Below are positions 1 through 8,000 of a stretch of 64,000 bases of DNA, piece after piece (positions within the stretch are counted from its first letter, which is position 1; each line of letters starts with the position of its first letter). The DNA is from Galbitalea soli. GTDB taxonomy: Bacteria; Actinomycetota; Actinomycetes; Actinomycetales; Microbacteriaceae. Below the pieces are notes generated by a model that saw nothing but the letters and a program-made list of their open reading frames with translations, made no database searches and was not told the DNA's origin. A program made the position numbers and the translations under genes. The stretch is taken from NCBI RefSeq assembly GCF_010686725.1, contig NZ_JAAGWZ010000005.1, positions 1 to 64,000 of the forward strand, in the 5' to 3' direction.

Positions 1-54
1 CTGGGTGCGGCCCTCGAGGATAACGGCGGTGATAACCAGTCGGGCGATCGTCAT
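1..54 (-). CDS. IS481-family transposase, N-terminal fragment (runs off the window)
   Basis: Eighteen codons are visible before the gene leaves the window: MTIARLVITAVILEGRTQ. The stretch RLVITAVxLEGR is, from memory, the usual beginning of actinobacterial IS481-type DDE transposases, just ahead of their helix-turn-helix. The gene is read leftward and sits just inside an insertion-sequence end at about 124. Only the first residues can be judged, so an intact or a broken transposase are both possible. The family call rests on this short match plus the end sequence next to it. Confidence 0.55.
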   Translation of the reverse strand, partial: MTIARLVITAVILEGRTQ

Positions 55-75
55 CCGTCATCGTGACCGGTGCAG

Positions 76-124
76 GGTTTCCTATGTCCTGACACACCGG
101 TTTCCTATGTCCTGAACCCAGACA
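76..124. mobile_element. Terminus of an IS481-like insertion sequence with a duplicated subterminal motif
   Basis: The 17-base motif GGTTTCCTATGTCCTGA occurs at 76-92 (first base G76) and again at 99-115. The outer copy is followed by ACCCAGACA, so read inward the element begins TGTCTGGGTTCAGG. TGT-type ends rich in CAGGACATAGGAAACC are typical of IS481 elements in high-GC actinobacteria. The other end and any target duplication lie outside the window, so the outer boundary at 124 is an estimate. Confidence 0.55.
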
Positions 125-158
125 CCCCCTCGCGCACCGCATCCTTCTAGGGAAGTCA

Positions 159-181
159 GGCTCCAACCTAAGGTTGGGGCC
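159..181. terminator. Hairpin with following T-rich tract
   Basis: GGCTCCAAC pairs with GTTGGGGCC around the loop CTAAG, giving a stem of about nine pairs including one G-T pair. On the plus strand it is followed by TTTCCTCTTTCT. It lies between the IS end and the last gene of the leftward ABC cassette and could end transcription from either side. Confidence 0.5.
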
Positions 182-223
182 TTTCCTCTTTCTCAGAGCG
201 GGTGGTGCAAGCGGGCCGCCGGC

Positions 224-862
224 CTAGGCCTCGGGGACGAGCTTGCCGCCGGCGACAACGACCACCTCGTCGCTGAGTCGATCAACGTGGGACCGGTCGT
301 GGCTGGTGAAGATGATGGTGGTGCCCGATCGTTTCTGATCGAGGAGTAGATCCATCGCCCGATCGACGCTGGGCGTGTCGAGTGCGTTGAAGGGTTCGTC
401 GAGAAGCAGCACCTTTGGACGCTCCATCAGCGCCTGAGCGAGTGCGAGCTTCTGTTTCATGCCGAGCGAGTATCGACGCACGCGCTCGCGCAGATCGGGG
501 TCGAGACCGACGGCGCGCATCGTCTCGCGCACGTCGATGTCGCTCACCAACTTCCTGATGGCAGTGAGCCGCAGCAGATTCTCCAGCCCGGTCTCGAAAG
601 GAAGATAGGCGGGTCCATCGATGATGACGCCGAAATCGGCTGGGAAGGTGCGTTTCTCGGAGAGGAATCGGCGATCGATTCGTATTTCTCCGAGGTCCGG
701 CCGCTGGAACCCGCAGATCATCTTGAAAAGGACGGATTTGCCCGATCCGTTCGGTCCGACGATCGCGTACGTGCGCCCCTCGGCGATGCTGAGAGAGGCG
801 GAGTCGAAGAGCACGTTCCCGTGGAACCGCTTCGATACGTCGATAAGTTCAACGACTGCCAT
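224..862 (-). CDS. ABC transporter ATP-binding protein, BcrA-like
   Basis: A 212-residue ATPase that would power the two membrane proteins encoded just upstream in the same operon. Walker A is GPNGSGKS at residues 36-43. The signature YSLGMKQKLALAQ is the SLGMKQ variant common in bacitracin/lantibiotic-type exporters, and Walker B is VLLLDEP, followed by the H-loop TSHD. ATG 862 is preferred over ATG 868 because the AAGGA ribosome site fits 862 and overlaps 868. The gene is last in a four-gene leftward operon. BcrA-type exporters remove antimicrobial peptides or export bacteriocins; the substrate here is unknown. Confidence 0.85.
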   Translation of the reverse strand: MAVVELIDVSKRFHGNVLFDSASLSIAEGRTYAIVGPNGSGKSVLFKMICGFQRPDLGEIRIDRRFLSEKRTFPADFGVIIDGPAYLPFETGLENLLRLTAIRKLVSDIDVRETMRAVGLDPDLRERVRRYSLGMKQKLALAQALMERPKVLLLDEPFNALDTPSVDRAMDLLLDQKRSGTTIIFTSHDRSHVDRLSDEVVVVAGGKLVPEA

Positions 863-873
863 TGGCATTCCTT

Positions 874-2295
874 TCAGAGGGCCGTCCGCACAAGACGGGT
901 GTGGGCCGCGAAGACAGCGGTGATCGCGGCGGCGCAGAGCACCAGACCGATGGTGACGGCAAGGACGTCGTCGATGCCCCCTGCGGCGACCGACAGTCCC
1001 GCGTGTCCAAAGGGAACGACGGGCGGAAGCGGAGTGGCGTCACACAGCACCAGCACCCCGAGGGTGATGAGGCCCCCGAGGCTCGATCCCACGATCCACA
1101 CGACAGCTCCACACAGCATGATCACGACGAGCGATTGCAGAAACCCGTTCACGAGCAAGTGGTAGATGATGAGCAAGGGCTCGGCTCGCGCGGGGCCCGG
1201 GCCAGAACGCCCGACGACAGCCATTGTGGTGACGCTCGCGCTGAGAACGACGACGAAGAGGGCCGTCGCCCGGGCGGCGTGCCGTACCTGCGCGATGGCC
1301 CAGCGGCCGGTCGAACCATGTCGCACCAGTTCCAGCAGGGCGACACCACTTCTTGTGCCTCCGTCTAGCTGCCAGGAGAGCGCGAACCCGAGGAAGACCG
1401 TCGAGATCACGGCGCTCTGCAGGGCGGTTCCCCCGCTTCCCCAGAGCACGAACGAGACGACATCACTCACAGCCGCTCGCGGTGCCATCGCACAGCTGAG
1501 GACGAGGGCCCCCGCGGACACTGCGATGTACCAATACCAATGCGGTGCGAGTTTCGGTCCCCGGAACCCTCCATCGCGTCCGAGGGCGACGAGAGCCGCG
1601 ATGAGCAGCGTGAATGCGTTGGCAAGGAGCGCTGCGGCACCGGCGCCGGGGCTCTCGGCGATGAATGCGATGTTGAGGAATGCGCCCGCGCTCAGTGGGT
1701 CACCGGCCGGCATCAGCCCGAGACACGAGACCTCGGCGTACAGCCAGATCGCGCAGACGACGGTGGCGACGACCCACCGCCGCCCCGTCAGCATCTCCAC
1801 CGCGACGGCAAGGGCGTTCAGGGCCGTGAAGGTGAAGACGAGGAGCGCGAGCTGAGCGAGTAGTGCAACACCGGGCATCCACCCCGCAGCAGTCAGCGCG
1901 GAGATCCCCTCGGGCATGTGCGGCCCAGGTGTCGAGGGCAGGCCGACCGCAGTCGCGACGCTGGCGAGAAGCGTGACGACCGCGCCGACTCCGCTCCACT
2001 GCAGGCCCCCAGCCAGAGAGTGGCGGAGAGTGGCGCGGTAGCTGCCGTGCCTCAGCAGCGCCGCCAGGTCGGCCGTGAGAGGGCGGCGGGCGACGAGGTA
2101 CAGGCTCCACAGAGTCAGCAGGGTGAAGCTGACAAAGTACGGATCGCAGAGGTCGACGAGTACGACCTGCCAGAAGGATGGCGTTAGGCGACTGCGCTGC
2201 AACTCGAGGGATCGGGTCTGCCAGCCGTATCCGACCTCGATCGCTGCGAGCAACACCATTTGCGGCGTCGCGAAGCGGGCGAGCAACGCGCTCAC
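874..2295 (-). CDS. Polytopic membrane protein, putative ABC-2-type permease
   Basis: A 473-residue protein with roughly ten hydrophobic segments and no recognisable soluble domain. Its GTG start overlaps the stop of the preceding membrane gene by four bases (GTGA), and it ends 11 bases before the ATPase gene, so the three are co-transcribed and probably form one transporter. No family motif was recognised beyond a general ABC-2-like layout. Codon choice and GC in this cassette look less extreme than in the sugar and heme loci, and it lies beside an IS end, which fits horizontal acquisition. Confidence 0.6.
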   Translation of the reverse strand: MSALLARFATPQMVLLAAIEVGYGWQTRSLELQRSRLTPSFWQVVLVDLCDPYFVSFTLLTLWSLYLVARRPLTADLAALLRHGSYRATLRHSLAGGLQWSGVGAVVTLLASVATAVGLPSTPGPHMPEGISALTAAGWMPGVALLAQLALLVFTFTALNALAVAVEMLTGRRWVVATVVCAIWLYAEVSCLGLMPAGDPLSAGAFLNIAFIAESPGAGAAALLANAFTLLIAALVALGRDGGFRGPKLAPHWYWYIAVSAGALVLSCAMAPRAAVSDVVSFVLWGSGGTALQSAVISTVFLGFALSWQLDGGTRSGVALLELVRHGSTGRWAIAQVRHAARATALFVVVLSASVTTMAVVGRSGPGPARAEPLLIIYHLLVNGFLQSLVVIMLCGAVVWIVGSSLGGLITLGVLVLCDATPLPPVVPFGHAGLSVAAGGIDDVLAVTIGLVLCAAAITAVFAAHTRLVRTAL

Positions 2296-3101
2296 GACAA
2301 CCTCTCCAGCGTCGGCGCTCGCACGAGGAGGATGGCGACGGCTCCGGCCGTGGCGAGGGTGAAGAGACCCATCGGAGCAAGTCCGACGAGGGGGAGTTGA
2401 GTCGCCAGACCAGTTGGGAAGAACGAGTATTGGAGGCCGTACTCGGGGTGGCCAGCCAGCGCCGCCACCAGCGTCTCGAGAAAGCTGATGAGGAATGGAG
2501 CCGCGAGCGCAAGAATCCGGTTGCGCACCACGAGAAGGGCCGTGACCCCGGCGACCGCGAATGCCGCACCGCCGACTCCCGTTCCGATCGCAAGCGCGCC
2601 CACGAAGGCCGGCCAGCCGTAACGGAGCAGGAAAGAGTAGGTCAGCTGATGGTAGGAGTACTCGGCGACTGCGGCCGCTGTGACAGGGGTGTCGCTCGGG
2701 AAGTAGGTGGCGAAATCGACACCCGGGTCGCCAACGAGCGGCCAGAGCCAGAACGCGACGATGCCGCTGACCGCGACCAGAAGAAAACCGGTGACAAAGG
2801 CCGCTCCCGCGGCACGCACGAGGGTGCGCGCGAGGTAGGAGCGCGCACCCTCGCGGATGCGGATGGTGGAGGAGTACCGGTGTGACAACTCCTGATCGAA
2901 CCGAAGGCAGCTCAGGAGCACGAGAACGACCGGGGTGAGGATCAGTGCTGGCGAGGAGAATCCGAGCGCGAAGACGCTCGCGTTGTTCTCGAACTGGACG
3001 CTGCCGCGCGCACCCACCATCGCCGCGACCGGAATGCCCACCAGCGCCGAGGCGAGCAGGTACTGGTAAGGGCGGGTTGCTCTTCTCAGTTGCTTCGCCA
3101 C
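2292..3101 (-). CDS. Membrane protein, putative permease subunit of the same cassette
   Basis: A 269-residue protein with about six predicted membrane segments. The GTG start at 3101 lies inside the end of the upstream secreted-protein gene (16-base overlap), a sign of translational coupling. Together with the 473-residue protein and the ATPase it would make a heteromeric ABC-2-like exporter or immunity pump. I do not recognise a named family. Its function is inferred only from the operon. Confidence 0.6.
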   Translation of the reverse strand: MAKQLRRATRPYQYLLASALVGIPVAAMVGARGSVQFENNASVFALGFSSPALILTPVVLVLLSCLRFDQELSHRYSSTIRIREGARSYLARTLVRAAGAAFVTGFLLVAVSGIVAFWLWPLVGDPGVDFATYFPSDTPVTAAAVAEYSYHQLTYSFLLRYGWPAFVGALAIGTGVGGAAFAVAGVTALLVVRNRILALAAPFLISFLETLVAALAGHPEYGLQYSFFPTGLATQLPLVGLAPMGLFTLATAGAVAILLVRAPTLERLS

Positions 3102-3478
3102 TTGCCGATGGCTTCGACGCGGACGAGCGTCCAGATCGATGTGTGGAGTTGCAGGTGAACGCTCGTCCCGGCCAGGAATCCCGCGCTCAGCGACCCCGAC
3201 CAGCCATCCCCGAGCCCGGTCTTCTCAGCCGCGCACGTTTCGGCCTGATTGCAGATGCGTGCGTTCACTTTGTAGGTCGACCCCACGTTCGAGAGCACCA
3301 GATTTGCAGCGGCGTTCGTCCCCGACTTGGACTGGTTCGAGGAATCCCACTGCTGTTGCGCACCGGGCACGATGGCGTCGAACGAGGAGTAGCTGGTTCC
3401 TGCGAACGCGGCGCCGCCGACGAAACACAGACCGGCGGTCAGGGCGGTCGCTGATGCGACCTTCGTGATCAACTTCAT
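3086..3478 (-). CDS. Small secreted protein, candidate cargo of the adjacent ABC cassette
   Basis: A 130-residue protein with a clear Sec signal peptide: MKLITK, a hydrophobic core, then a likely cut after AAFA at about residue 26. The mature part is about 100 residues, rich in Ser, Gly and Thr, probably mostly beta-strand, with two cysteines in ICNQAETC that could form a small disulfide loop. ATG 3478 is preferred over the upstream ATG 3493 because AAGGAAGA stands six bases before it. As first gene of an operon with two membrane proteins and a BcrA-type ATPase it resembles a bacteriocin-plus-transporter arrangement such as that of lactococcin 972, but I saw no convincing lactococcin 972 motif. 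Function unproven. Confidence 0.7.
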   Translation of the reverse strand: MKLITKVASATALTAGLCFVGGAAFAGTSYSSFDAIVPGAQQQWDSSNQSKSGTNAAANLVLSNVGSTYKVNARICNQAETCAAEKTGLGDGWSGSLSAGFLAGTSVHLQLHTSIWTLVRVEAIGKWRSN

Positions 3479-3557
3479 GAAATCTTCCTTCATAGAGTGA
3501 ATATGTCTTGTTGGGCAGAGACACGCTAACCGGAGCCGGGTATCGAAGTCGAGTAAT

Positions 3558-3569
3558 AATTTGCAAATT
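3558..3569. promoter_or_regulatory. Perfect 12-bp palindrome AATTTGCAAATT, putative operator
   Basis: It lies in an unusually AT-rich patch between the divergent secreted-protein cassette and glycerate kinase. Its symmetry and its position about 80 bases upstream of the cassette start suggest a binding site for a dimeric regulator. No regulator gene lies next to it inside the window. Confidence 0.4.
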
Positions 3570-3611
3570 CTCTGCGAGAGCGACACTCCCGTGACTGGAT
3601 ACGCTGGCCGG

Positions 3612-4724
3612 GTGCCTCACACCGTCGTCATCGCGCCCGATTCGTTCAAGGGATCACTCGCCGCGGGGGAGGTGGCAGAGGCGCTCGCCGACGGGTGGCG
3701 TTCGGTGCGGTCATCCGACCGGCTCGTTCTGCTGCCGCAGGCGGATGGCGGCGAGGGCACCCTCGACGCGGTCGAGGCGTCGTCGCCGGGTGCCGAGCGG
3801 GTCGCGGTCGGGCTGGTGACCGGGCCGGACGGACGCCCGACGCAGGGGGAGTGGCTGCGACTGGCGGACGGCACCGCGGTGGTGGAGCTCGCGCAGATGA
3901 GCGGCCTCCCGCTCATGCAGCGCCTGGACGCGGCGGGCGCGACGACCGTCGGACTCGGGCAGGTGCTGCGCGCAGCGGTCGCGGCCGGCGCGCCCCGCGT
4001 GGTGGTCGCGCTCGGTGGCTCCGCCTCGACCGACGGTGGCGCGGGAGCACTCGTGGCACTCGGCGCGCGGCTGCTCGATGCGCGCCACGCCGAGCTCGAT
4101 CGCGGGGGCGCCTCCCTCGCGCGGCTGGCCAGCATCGACCTGACCGCGCTCGTCGCCGCGCCCGCGGGGGGCGTCGTGCTGCTCACCGACGTGACCTCGC
4201 CGCTCCTCGGACCGGACGGCGCGGCGGCCGTCTTCGGGCCCCAGAAGGGCGCCTCCCCCGACGACGTCGATCGGCTCGACGCGGCACTCGGCCGCTTCGC
4301 GACGGTGTTGGGCGGTCATCCGGAGGCGCCGGGTGCGGGAGCCGCGGGAGGGACCGCCTTCGGTCTGGCCTCTGCCTGGGGAGCCGGGATGCGGGCCGGG
4401 GCAGACTATGTCGCCGAGCTCACCGGGCTCCCCGCGGCACTGCACGACGCATCGATCGTGATCACCGGGGAGGGCCGCTTCGACAGCCAGTCCTTCGCGG
4501 GGAAGGTCGTCGGTCGCGTGCTCGCCCGGGCGGCCGAGCGGGCTGTCCCCGTGGCGGTCGTCGCGGGTCAGGACTCGGTGCGTGACTGGCCCTCGGCGCT
4601 CCCGATCGCGGCGCGACTCGACCTCGTCACGCTCGCCGGCAGCACAGAGGCGGCGATGGCGGATGCCCGCCGCTGGCTGCACGCAGCCGGCGCCCGCCTC
4701 GCACGCGAGCACACCCCCGACTGA
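3612..4724 (+). CDS. Glycerate kinase
   Basis: A 370-residue member of the GlxK/GarK glycerate 2-kinase family, which phosphorylates D-glycerate to 2-phosphoglycerate using ATP in the cytoplasm. The N-terminus VVIAPDSFKGSL, the PQADGGEGT motif and the central ALGGSASTDGG glycine-rich segment are family hallmarks. The C-terminal ITGEGRFDSQS segment also fits. GTG 3612 places the conserved strand at the right distance and follows TACGCT by six bases, as in other leaderless genes here. GTG 3591 would add seven residues and cannot be excluded. It appears monocistronic or loosely linked to the next gene. Confidence 0.9.
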   Translation: MPHTVVIAPDSFKGSLAAGEVAEALADGWRSVRSSDRLVLLPQADGGEGTLDAVEASSPGAERVAVGLVTGPDGRPTQGEWLRLADGTAVVELAQMSGLPLMQRLDAAGATTVGLGQVLRAAVAAGAPRVVVALGGSASTDGGAGALVALGARLLDARHAELDRGGASLARLASIDLTALVAAPAGGVVLLTDVTSPLLGPDGAAAVFGPQKGASPDDVDRLDAALGRFATVLGGHPEAPGAGAAGGTAFGLASAWGAGMRAGADYVAELTGLPAALHDASIVITGEGRFDSQSFAGKVVGRVLARAAERAVPVAVVAGQDSVRDWPSALPIAARLDLVTLAGSTEAAMADARRWLHAAGARLAREHTPD

Positions 4725-4747
4725 CGACGATGCGGCAGGCTGGACCC

Positions 4748-5134
4748 ATGCAGATCATCGGGGTTCACCACATCGCCGTCATCGCGAGCGACTACGAGCG
4801 GTCGAAGGCGTTCTACACGGGAATCCTCGGGTTCGCGCTCGACGCCGAGTACTACCGGGCGGAGCGGCTCTCGTGGATGGGCAAGCTGTCGCTGGGCGGG
4901 CAGTACATCCTCGAGCTGTTCACGTTCCCCGACACGCCGCCCCGTGCATCCGGCCCGGAGGCGCTGGGTCTCCGCCACCTCGCGTTCGCCGTCGCGGACG
5001 TGCCCGCCGCGCGGGATGAGCTCATCGCCCGCGGGGTTCCCTGCGAGGAGCTGCGCACCGACCCCAACACCCACAAGGCGATGTTCTTCTTCCGCGACCC
5101 CGATGGCCTCCCGCTCGAGGTCTACGAGGCCTGA
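4748..5134 (+). CDS. VOC-superfamily (glyoxalase-like) protein, SMU1112c/YaeR type
   Basis: A 128-residue single-module vicinal oxygen chelate protein. It opens with IIGVHHIAVIASDYERSKAFYTG and has paired beta-alpha-beta-beta-beta units, with LRHLAFAV in the second half and DPDGLPLEVYE at the end. The metal-binding His/Glu pattern of glyoxalase-type folds is present (HH near residue 6, E in LELF, H in RHLAF, E in LEVYE). The substrate is unknown; relatives are called lactoylglutathione lyase-like without proof. ATG 4748 is preferred over an in-frame ATG six codons earlier. Confidence 0.8.
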   Translation: MQIIGVHHIAVIASDYERSKAFYTGILGFALDAEYYRAERLSWMGKLSLGGQYILELFTFPDTPPRASGPEALGLRHLAFAVADVPAARDELIARGVPCEELRTDPNTHKAMFFFRDPDGLPLEVYEA

Positions 5135-5163
5135 GGCCACGACGGCACACGGTGCGGAACGGG

Positions 5164-5199
5164 CGACGCCGACCCGGGCGTGAACCCGGGCCGGCGTCG
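5164..5199. terminator. Strong bidirectional hairpin between convergent genes
   Basis: Fifteen-base arms (5164-5178 and 5185-5199) pair with a single A-C mismatch around a six-base loop CGTGAA. It sits between the stop codons of the VOC gene and the osmC-like gene, so it can stop transcription from both sides. Confidence 0.75.
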
Positions 5200-5213
5200 A
5201 TGGGACAGGATGA

Positions 5214-5654
5214 TCAGCTCTCGAGTGCCGCATCCAGCGTGATCGTCACACCGGTGAGCGCCTTGCTGATCGGGCAGCCGGCCTTCGCCTCGTTGGCCGC
5301 CGCGAGGAAGCCCTCGCTGTCGACGCCATCGACCTCGCCGCGCACGGTGAGGAGGATCCCGGTGAGGTGGAAGCCACCGGCCGGGTCGGGACCGAGGGTC
5401 ACGTCGGCCTGCACGTCCAGCGCGTGGATCGTGCCGCCCGCGGCGCCGAGCAGAGCCGAGAGCTGCATGGCGTAGCAGGACGAGTGCGCGGCACCGAGCA
5501 GTTCCTCGGGGCTCGTGAATCCGTCGGCGGAGTCCGCCGCGCGACGGGGGAAGGAGACGTCATAGGTGCCGAGCTGCGAGCTGGTGAGCTCGACTTGGCC
5601 GGAGCCGGTCTCGAGCGATCCGGCCCAGGCGGTGCGAGAGGTACGTGTTGGCAT
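5214..5654 (-). CDS. OsmC/Ohr-family organic hydroperoxide peroxiredoxin
   Basis: A 146-residue cytoplasmic thiol peroxidase of the OsmC/Ohr superfamily, which reduces organic hydroperoxides. Two redox cysteines are visible, Cys60 in AAHSSCYAM and Cys127 in AGCPISKAL, at the spacing usual in the family. The HSSCYAM pattern points to OsmC rather than strict Ohr. It follows an ohrR-like regulator with a 71-base gap on the same strand and is likely controlled by it. AAGTGAAG precedes the ATG as ribosome site. Confidence 0.88.
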   Translation of the reverse strand: MPTRTSRTAWAGSLETGSGQVELTSSQLGTYDVSFPRRAADSADGFTSPEELLGAAHSSCYAMQLSALLGAAGGTIHALDVQADVTLGPDPAGGFHLTGILLTVRGEVDGVDSEGFLAAANEAKAGCPISKALTGVTITLDAALES

Positions 5655-5725
5655 GGTGCTTCACTTTCTGTCGTTCGGAGGCAGCGGAGTGCCGTCTCTC
5701 TGGGGAGGGGTAAGCGGAGTGGGGG

Positions 5726-6172
5726 TCAGGAGGCGGCGCGCACCGCGCCGGCGAGCAGGGAGAGTTCGTCGCGCAGACGCACGATCGCGTCGAGATCGAG
5801 CCCGGTGGATGCGCACAGCAGTTCGGGAATCCCCGTCGCCTTCTCGCGGAGCGCGCCGCCCGCCGCGGTGAGCGAGATCTCCACCGAGCGCTCGTCACTC
5901 GGCACGCGGTGGCGGTCGACGAGGCCCGCGAGCTCCAGTCGCTTGAGCAGCGGCGACAGCGTGCCCGAGTCGAGGTGCAGGCGGTCGCCCAGCTCCGACA
6001 CGGTGACGGGCTCGCGCTCCCAGAGCGCGAGCATCACGAGATATTGCGGGTAGGTCAGCTGCAGCGGCTCCAGCAGGGCGCGGTACCGGCCGGTGATCGC
6101 GCGCGACGCGGAGTAGAGCGCGAAGCAGATCTGCTCGTCGAGCAGCGGCGCGGGGGCGTCGATCGTGGGCAT
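5726..6172 (-). CDS. ohrR: MarR-family regulator, OhrR-like peroxide sensor
   Basis: A 148-residue winged-helix repressor. Cys16 in [14 protein letters not shown] matches the peroxide-sensing cysteine of OhrR, followed by [12 protein letters not shown] and the recognition region [10 protein letters not shown]. The downstream partner is an OsmC-type peroxidase, which is the classic OhrR target. The ATG follows TAGCGT (6184-6179) by six bases, so the transcript is probably leaderless. A palindrome at 6203-6216 lies close to the -35 position, suggesting autorepression. No second cysteine appears near the C-terminus except Cys120 in LLCAST. Confidence 0.85.
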   Translation of the reverse strand: MPTIDAPAPLLDEQICFALYSASRAITGRYRALLEPLQLTYPQYLVMLALWEREPVTVSELGDRLHLDSGTLSPLLKRLELAGLVDRHRVPSDERSVEISLTAAGGALREKATGIPELLCASTGLDLDAIVRLRDELSLLAGAVRAAS

Positions 6173-6202
6173 GGGATCACGCTATCACAGTGTGCGCGAT
6201 TG

Positions 6203-6216
6203 AATTGTGTGCAATT
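6203..6216. promoter_or_regulatory. Palindromic operator AATTG-TGTG-CAATT
   Basis: Perfect five-base arms in an AT-rich island just upstream of the ohrR-like gene. It resembles AT-rich OhrR operators, in which AATT-type half-sites flank a short spacer. It overlaps the expected -35 region of the ohrR promoter, so binding would block polymerase. Confidence 0.6.
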
Positions 6217-6242
6217 TATCTGACAGCCCTCGCGCGCCGGGC

Positions 6243-7970
6243 TCACGAGTGCGTCGGCCCCAGGTGCAGCGGGTGAGCGCGGTAGTCGACGATCGTGTAG
6301 CGACCGCACGAGATCGTCGGTGGGCGAATGGGTGCCAGGTCGAGGGGGTGCGGGATGGTCGACTGCGCGTCGATGACCAGGAAGGAGATCGCCCCGGCGG
6401 GGTAGTCGGCGCGGTCGACGAGCCAGGCATAGCCATTGAGGTCGGCATCGATCTGCACGAGCATCCTCGGGTCGCTCGCGTAGGCCTTGGGGGCGCGCAC
6501 CGTCCAGTAGGTGCCGGCCCCGCGCACCCCGGCCTGGTTCACCCAGTCGTCGACGCACCGCACGGAGGAATCCGCGTCGCGCACCGATGCGACGATGCGG
6601 GGCACTGCTCCGCTGCCGGCGCCGAGTGCCGCGACGGCAGCGACCGAGGCGAGGGCGGCGACAGCGACGCGAAGAGCGCGGGCACCCGCCCCGCCGGCAC
6701 GCCCGACGCGGCGCCGGGTCGAGTGACGACGAGCTGAACCGAGCGCGGGGAGGGCCGCAATCAGCAGCACGGGCGCGGCGACCACCGGCTGCAGGTAGCG
6801 CGCGGCCAGAGTGCCGAGCAGGATCGCCCCCACGATCGATCCGAGCGGCGCGATGACGCCGAGGCCCGCGACGAGGGCGAGTTCGGAGCGAGTGCCTGCC
6901 GCGGTCATCCCCCCGCCCCGGCGGAGGGCGATCACGAACACCACCGCGCACGTCGCGACGAGGCCCGCGACGATCGCCGCCTCCACCGCCCCGGCGGGAG
7001 TGGCGAACCTGGCCGCGAGCAGCGCGCCGTAGTAGGCCGCCGACTCGCCGGCGTGGCCCCAGCGCACGGCGTCGGAGGCACTCTCGGTGATGTAGTGCGC
7101 GAGCGGGATCCGCAGCAGCAGCCCCGAGGCGACCCCCGAGGCGAGCCCCGCGAGCGCGCGGCCGAGGGATTCCCAGCGCACGATGCGCGCCGCCCCGAGA
7201 ATCCCCAGCACGACCACCACGGGCACGACCGCCCACGCGATCACGATCGGATTGCTGAGCGTGGCGAATCCGGTGACCGCCGCGAGTGCTCCGGTCACGG
7301 CGGAGCGATGTCGGCGGCCCCCGCCGCGCAGGGTGCGGAGCACGAGCCCGACGATGACGACGAGAGCGATCACGGTGGCGCTGTAGTACGTGGAGGTGGT
7401 GAGGAGTGAGGCGAGTTCGAGGGCGTTGCGATCGGCGCTCGTCTCGGTGAGCGCGAGGCCGGCGAAGACCGCGAAGGCGGCGAGGGTGGCAGCGATGCGG
7501 GGGAGGCGCCGCGCGAGGCCGTGGGTCGCGGCGGCGAGGGTGTGACCGCCCGCACCCGCGGCGAACCGCGCGCGTGGCAAGTGGGGAGTGCCACTCTCCA
7601 TGTAGCGGAGCGCCGCATACAGCGCGGCGAGGTTCACGACCGCACCCGCGGCGAAGGCCGCCTTCACGCCCAGCCCGACGGCCGACAGCGCGAGGTACAC
7701 GGTGAGCTCCGGCAGGAACAGCACCGTCGACATCGCCCAGTCCTGCGGCTGCCCCGCCGCCAGAGAACCGCGCACGAGAGCCGGGAGCACCGAGTCGCCG
7801 TCGTAATAGAGGAGAAACGCGCGCGGCGAGTCGGCGACGTTCGCCACGACCACCGCCGCGATCGCGAGGGCGACCAGCAGGCCCGCGGCCTCGGCGAGGA
7901 TCACCGGCAGCCGTCGCGCAAACGCCCGGGCACGGGCATCCGCCCCCCGCGCCCGCGATGTCGGCCCCAT
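6243..7970 (-). CDS. Large polytopic membrane protein, GT-C glycosyltransferase-like
   Basis: A 575-residue protein with about ten to twelve membrane segments. After the first helix an extracytoplasmic loop carries YYDGDSVLP; an acidic motif at this place is typical of GT-C lipid-linked-sugar glycosyltransferases. The C-terminal 100 residues are soluble and probably extracellular (CVDDWVNQAGVRGAGTYW). No exact family is recognised. The start follows TAGCAT (7984-7979) by eight bases, which suggests its own leaderless promoter although it lies only 30 bases after the GH43 gene. Function is inferred from topology alone. Confidence 0.6.
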   Translation of the reverse strand: MGPTSRARGADARARAFARRLPVILAEAAGLLVALAIAAVVVANVADSPRAFLLYYDGDSVLPALVRGSLAAGQPQDWAMSTVLFLPELTVYLALSAVGLGVKAAFAAGAVVNLAALYAALRYMESGTPHLPRARFAAGAGGHTLAAATHGLARRLPRIAATLAAFAVFAGLALTETSADRNALELASLLTTSTYYSATVIALVVIVGLVLRTLRGGGRRHRSAVTGALAAVTGFATLSNPIVIAWAVVPVVVVLGILGAARIVRWESLGRALAGLASGVASGLLLRIPLAHYITESASDAVRWGHAGESAAYYGALLAARFATPAGAVEAAIVAGLVATCAVVFVIALRRGGGMTAAGTRSELALVAGLGVIAPLGSIVGAILLGTLAARYLQPVVAAPVLLIAALPALGSARRHSTRRRVGRAGGAGARALRVAVAALASVAAVAALGAGSGAVPRIVASVRDADSSVRCVDDWVNQAGVRGAGTYWTVRAPKAYASDPRMLVQIDADLNGYAWLVDRADYPAGAISFLVIDAQSTIPHPLDLAPIRPPTISCGRYTIVDYRAHPLHLGPTHS

Positions 7971-8000
7971 GGTGTCCGATGCTAGGCGACGCGGGGGCGA

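Noticed and set aside
3086-3478. Calling the secreted protein lactococcin 972-like
   Set aside because: The operon layout is suggestive, but the expected sequence features of that family are not apparent.
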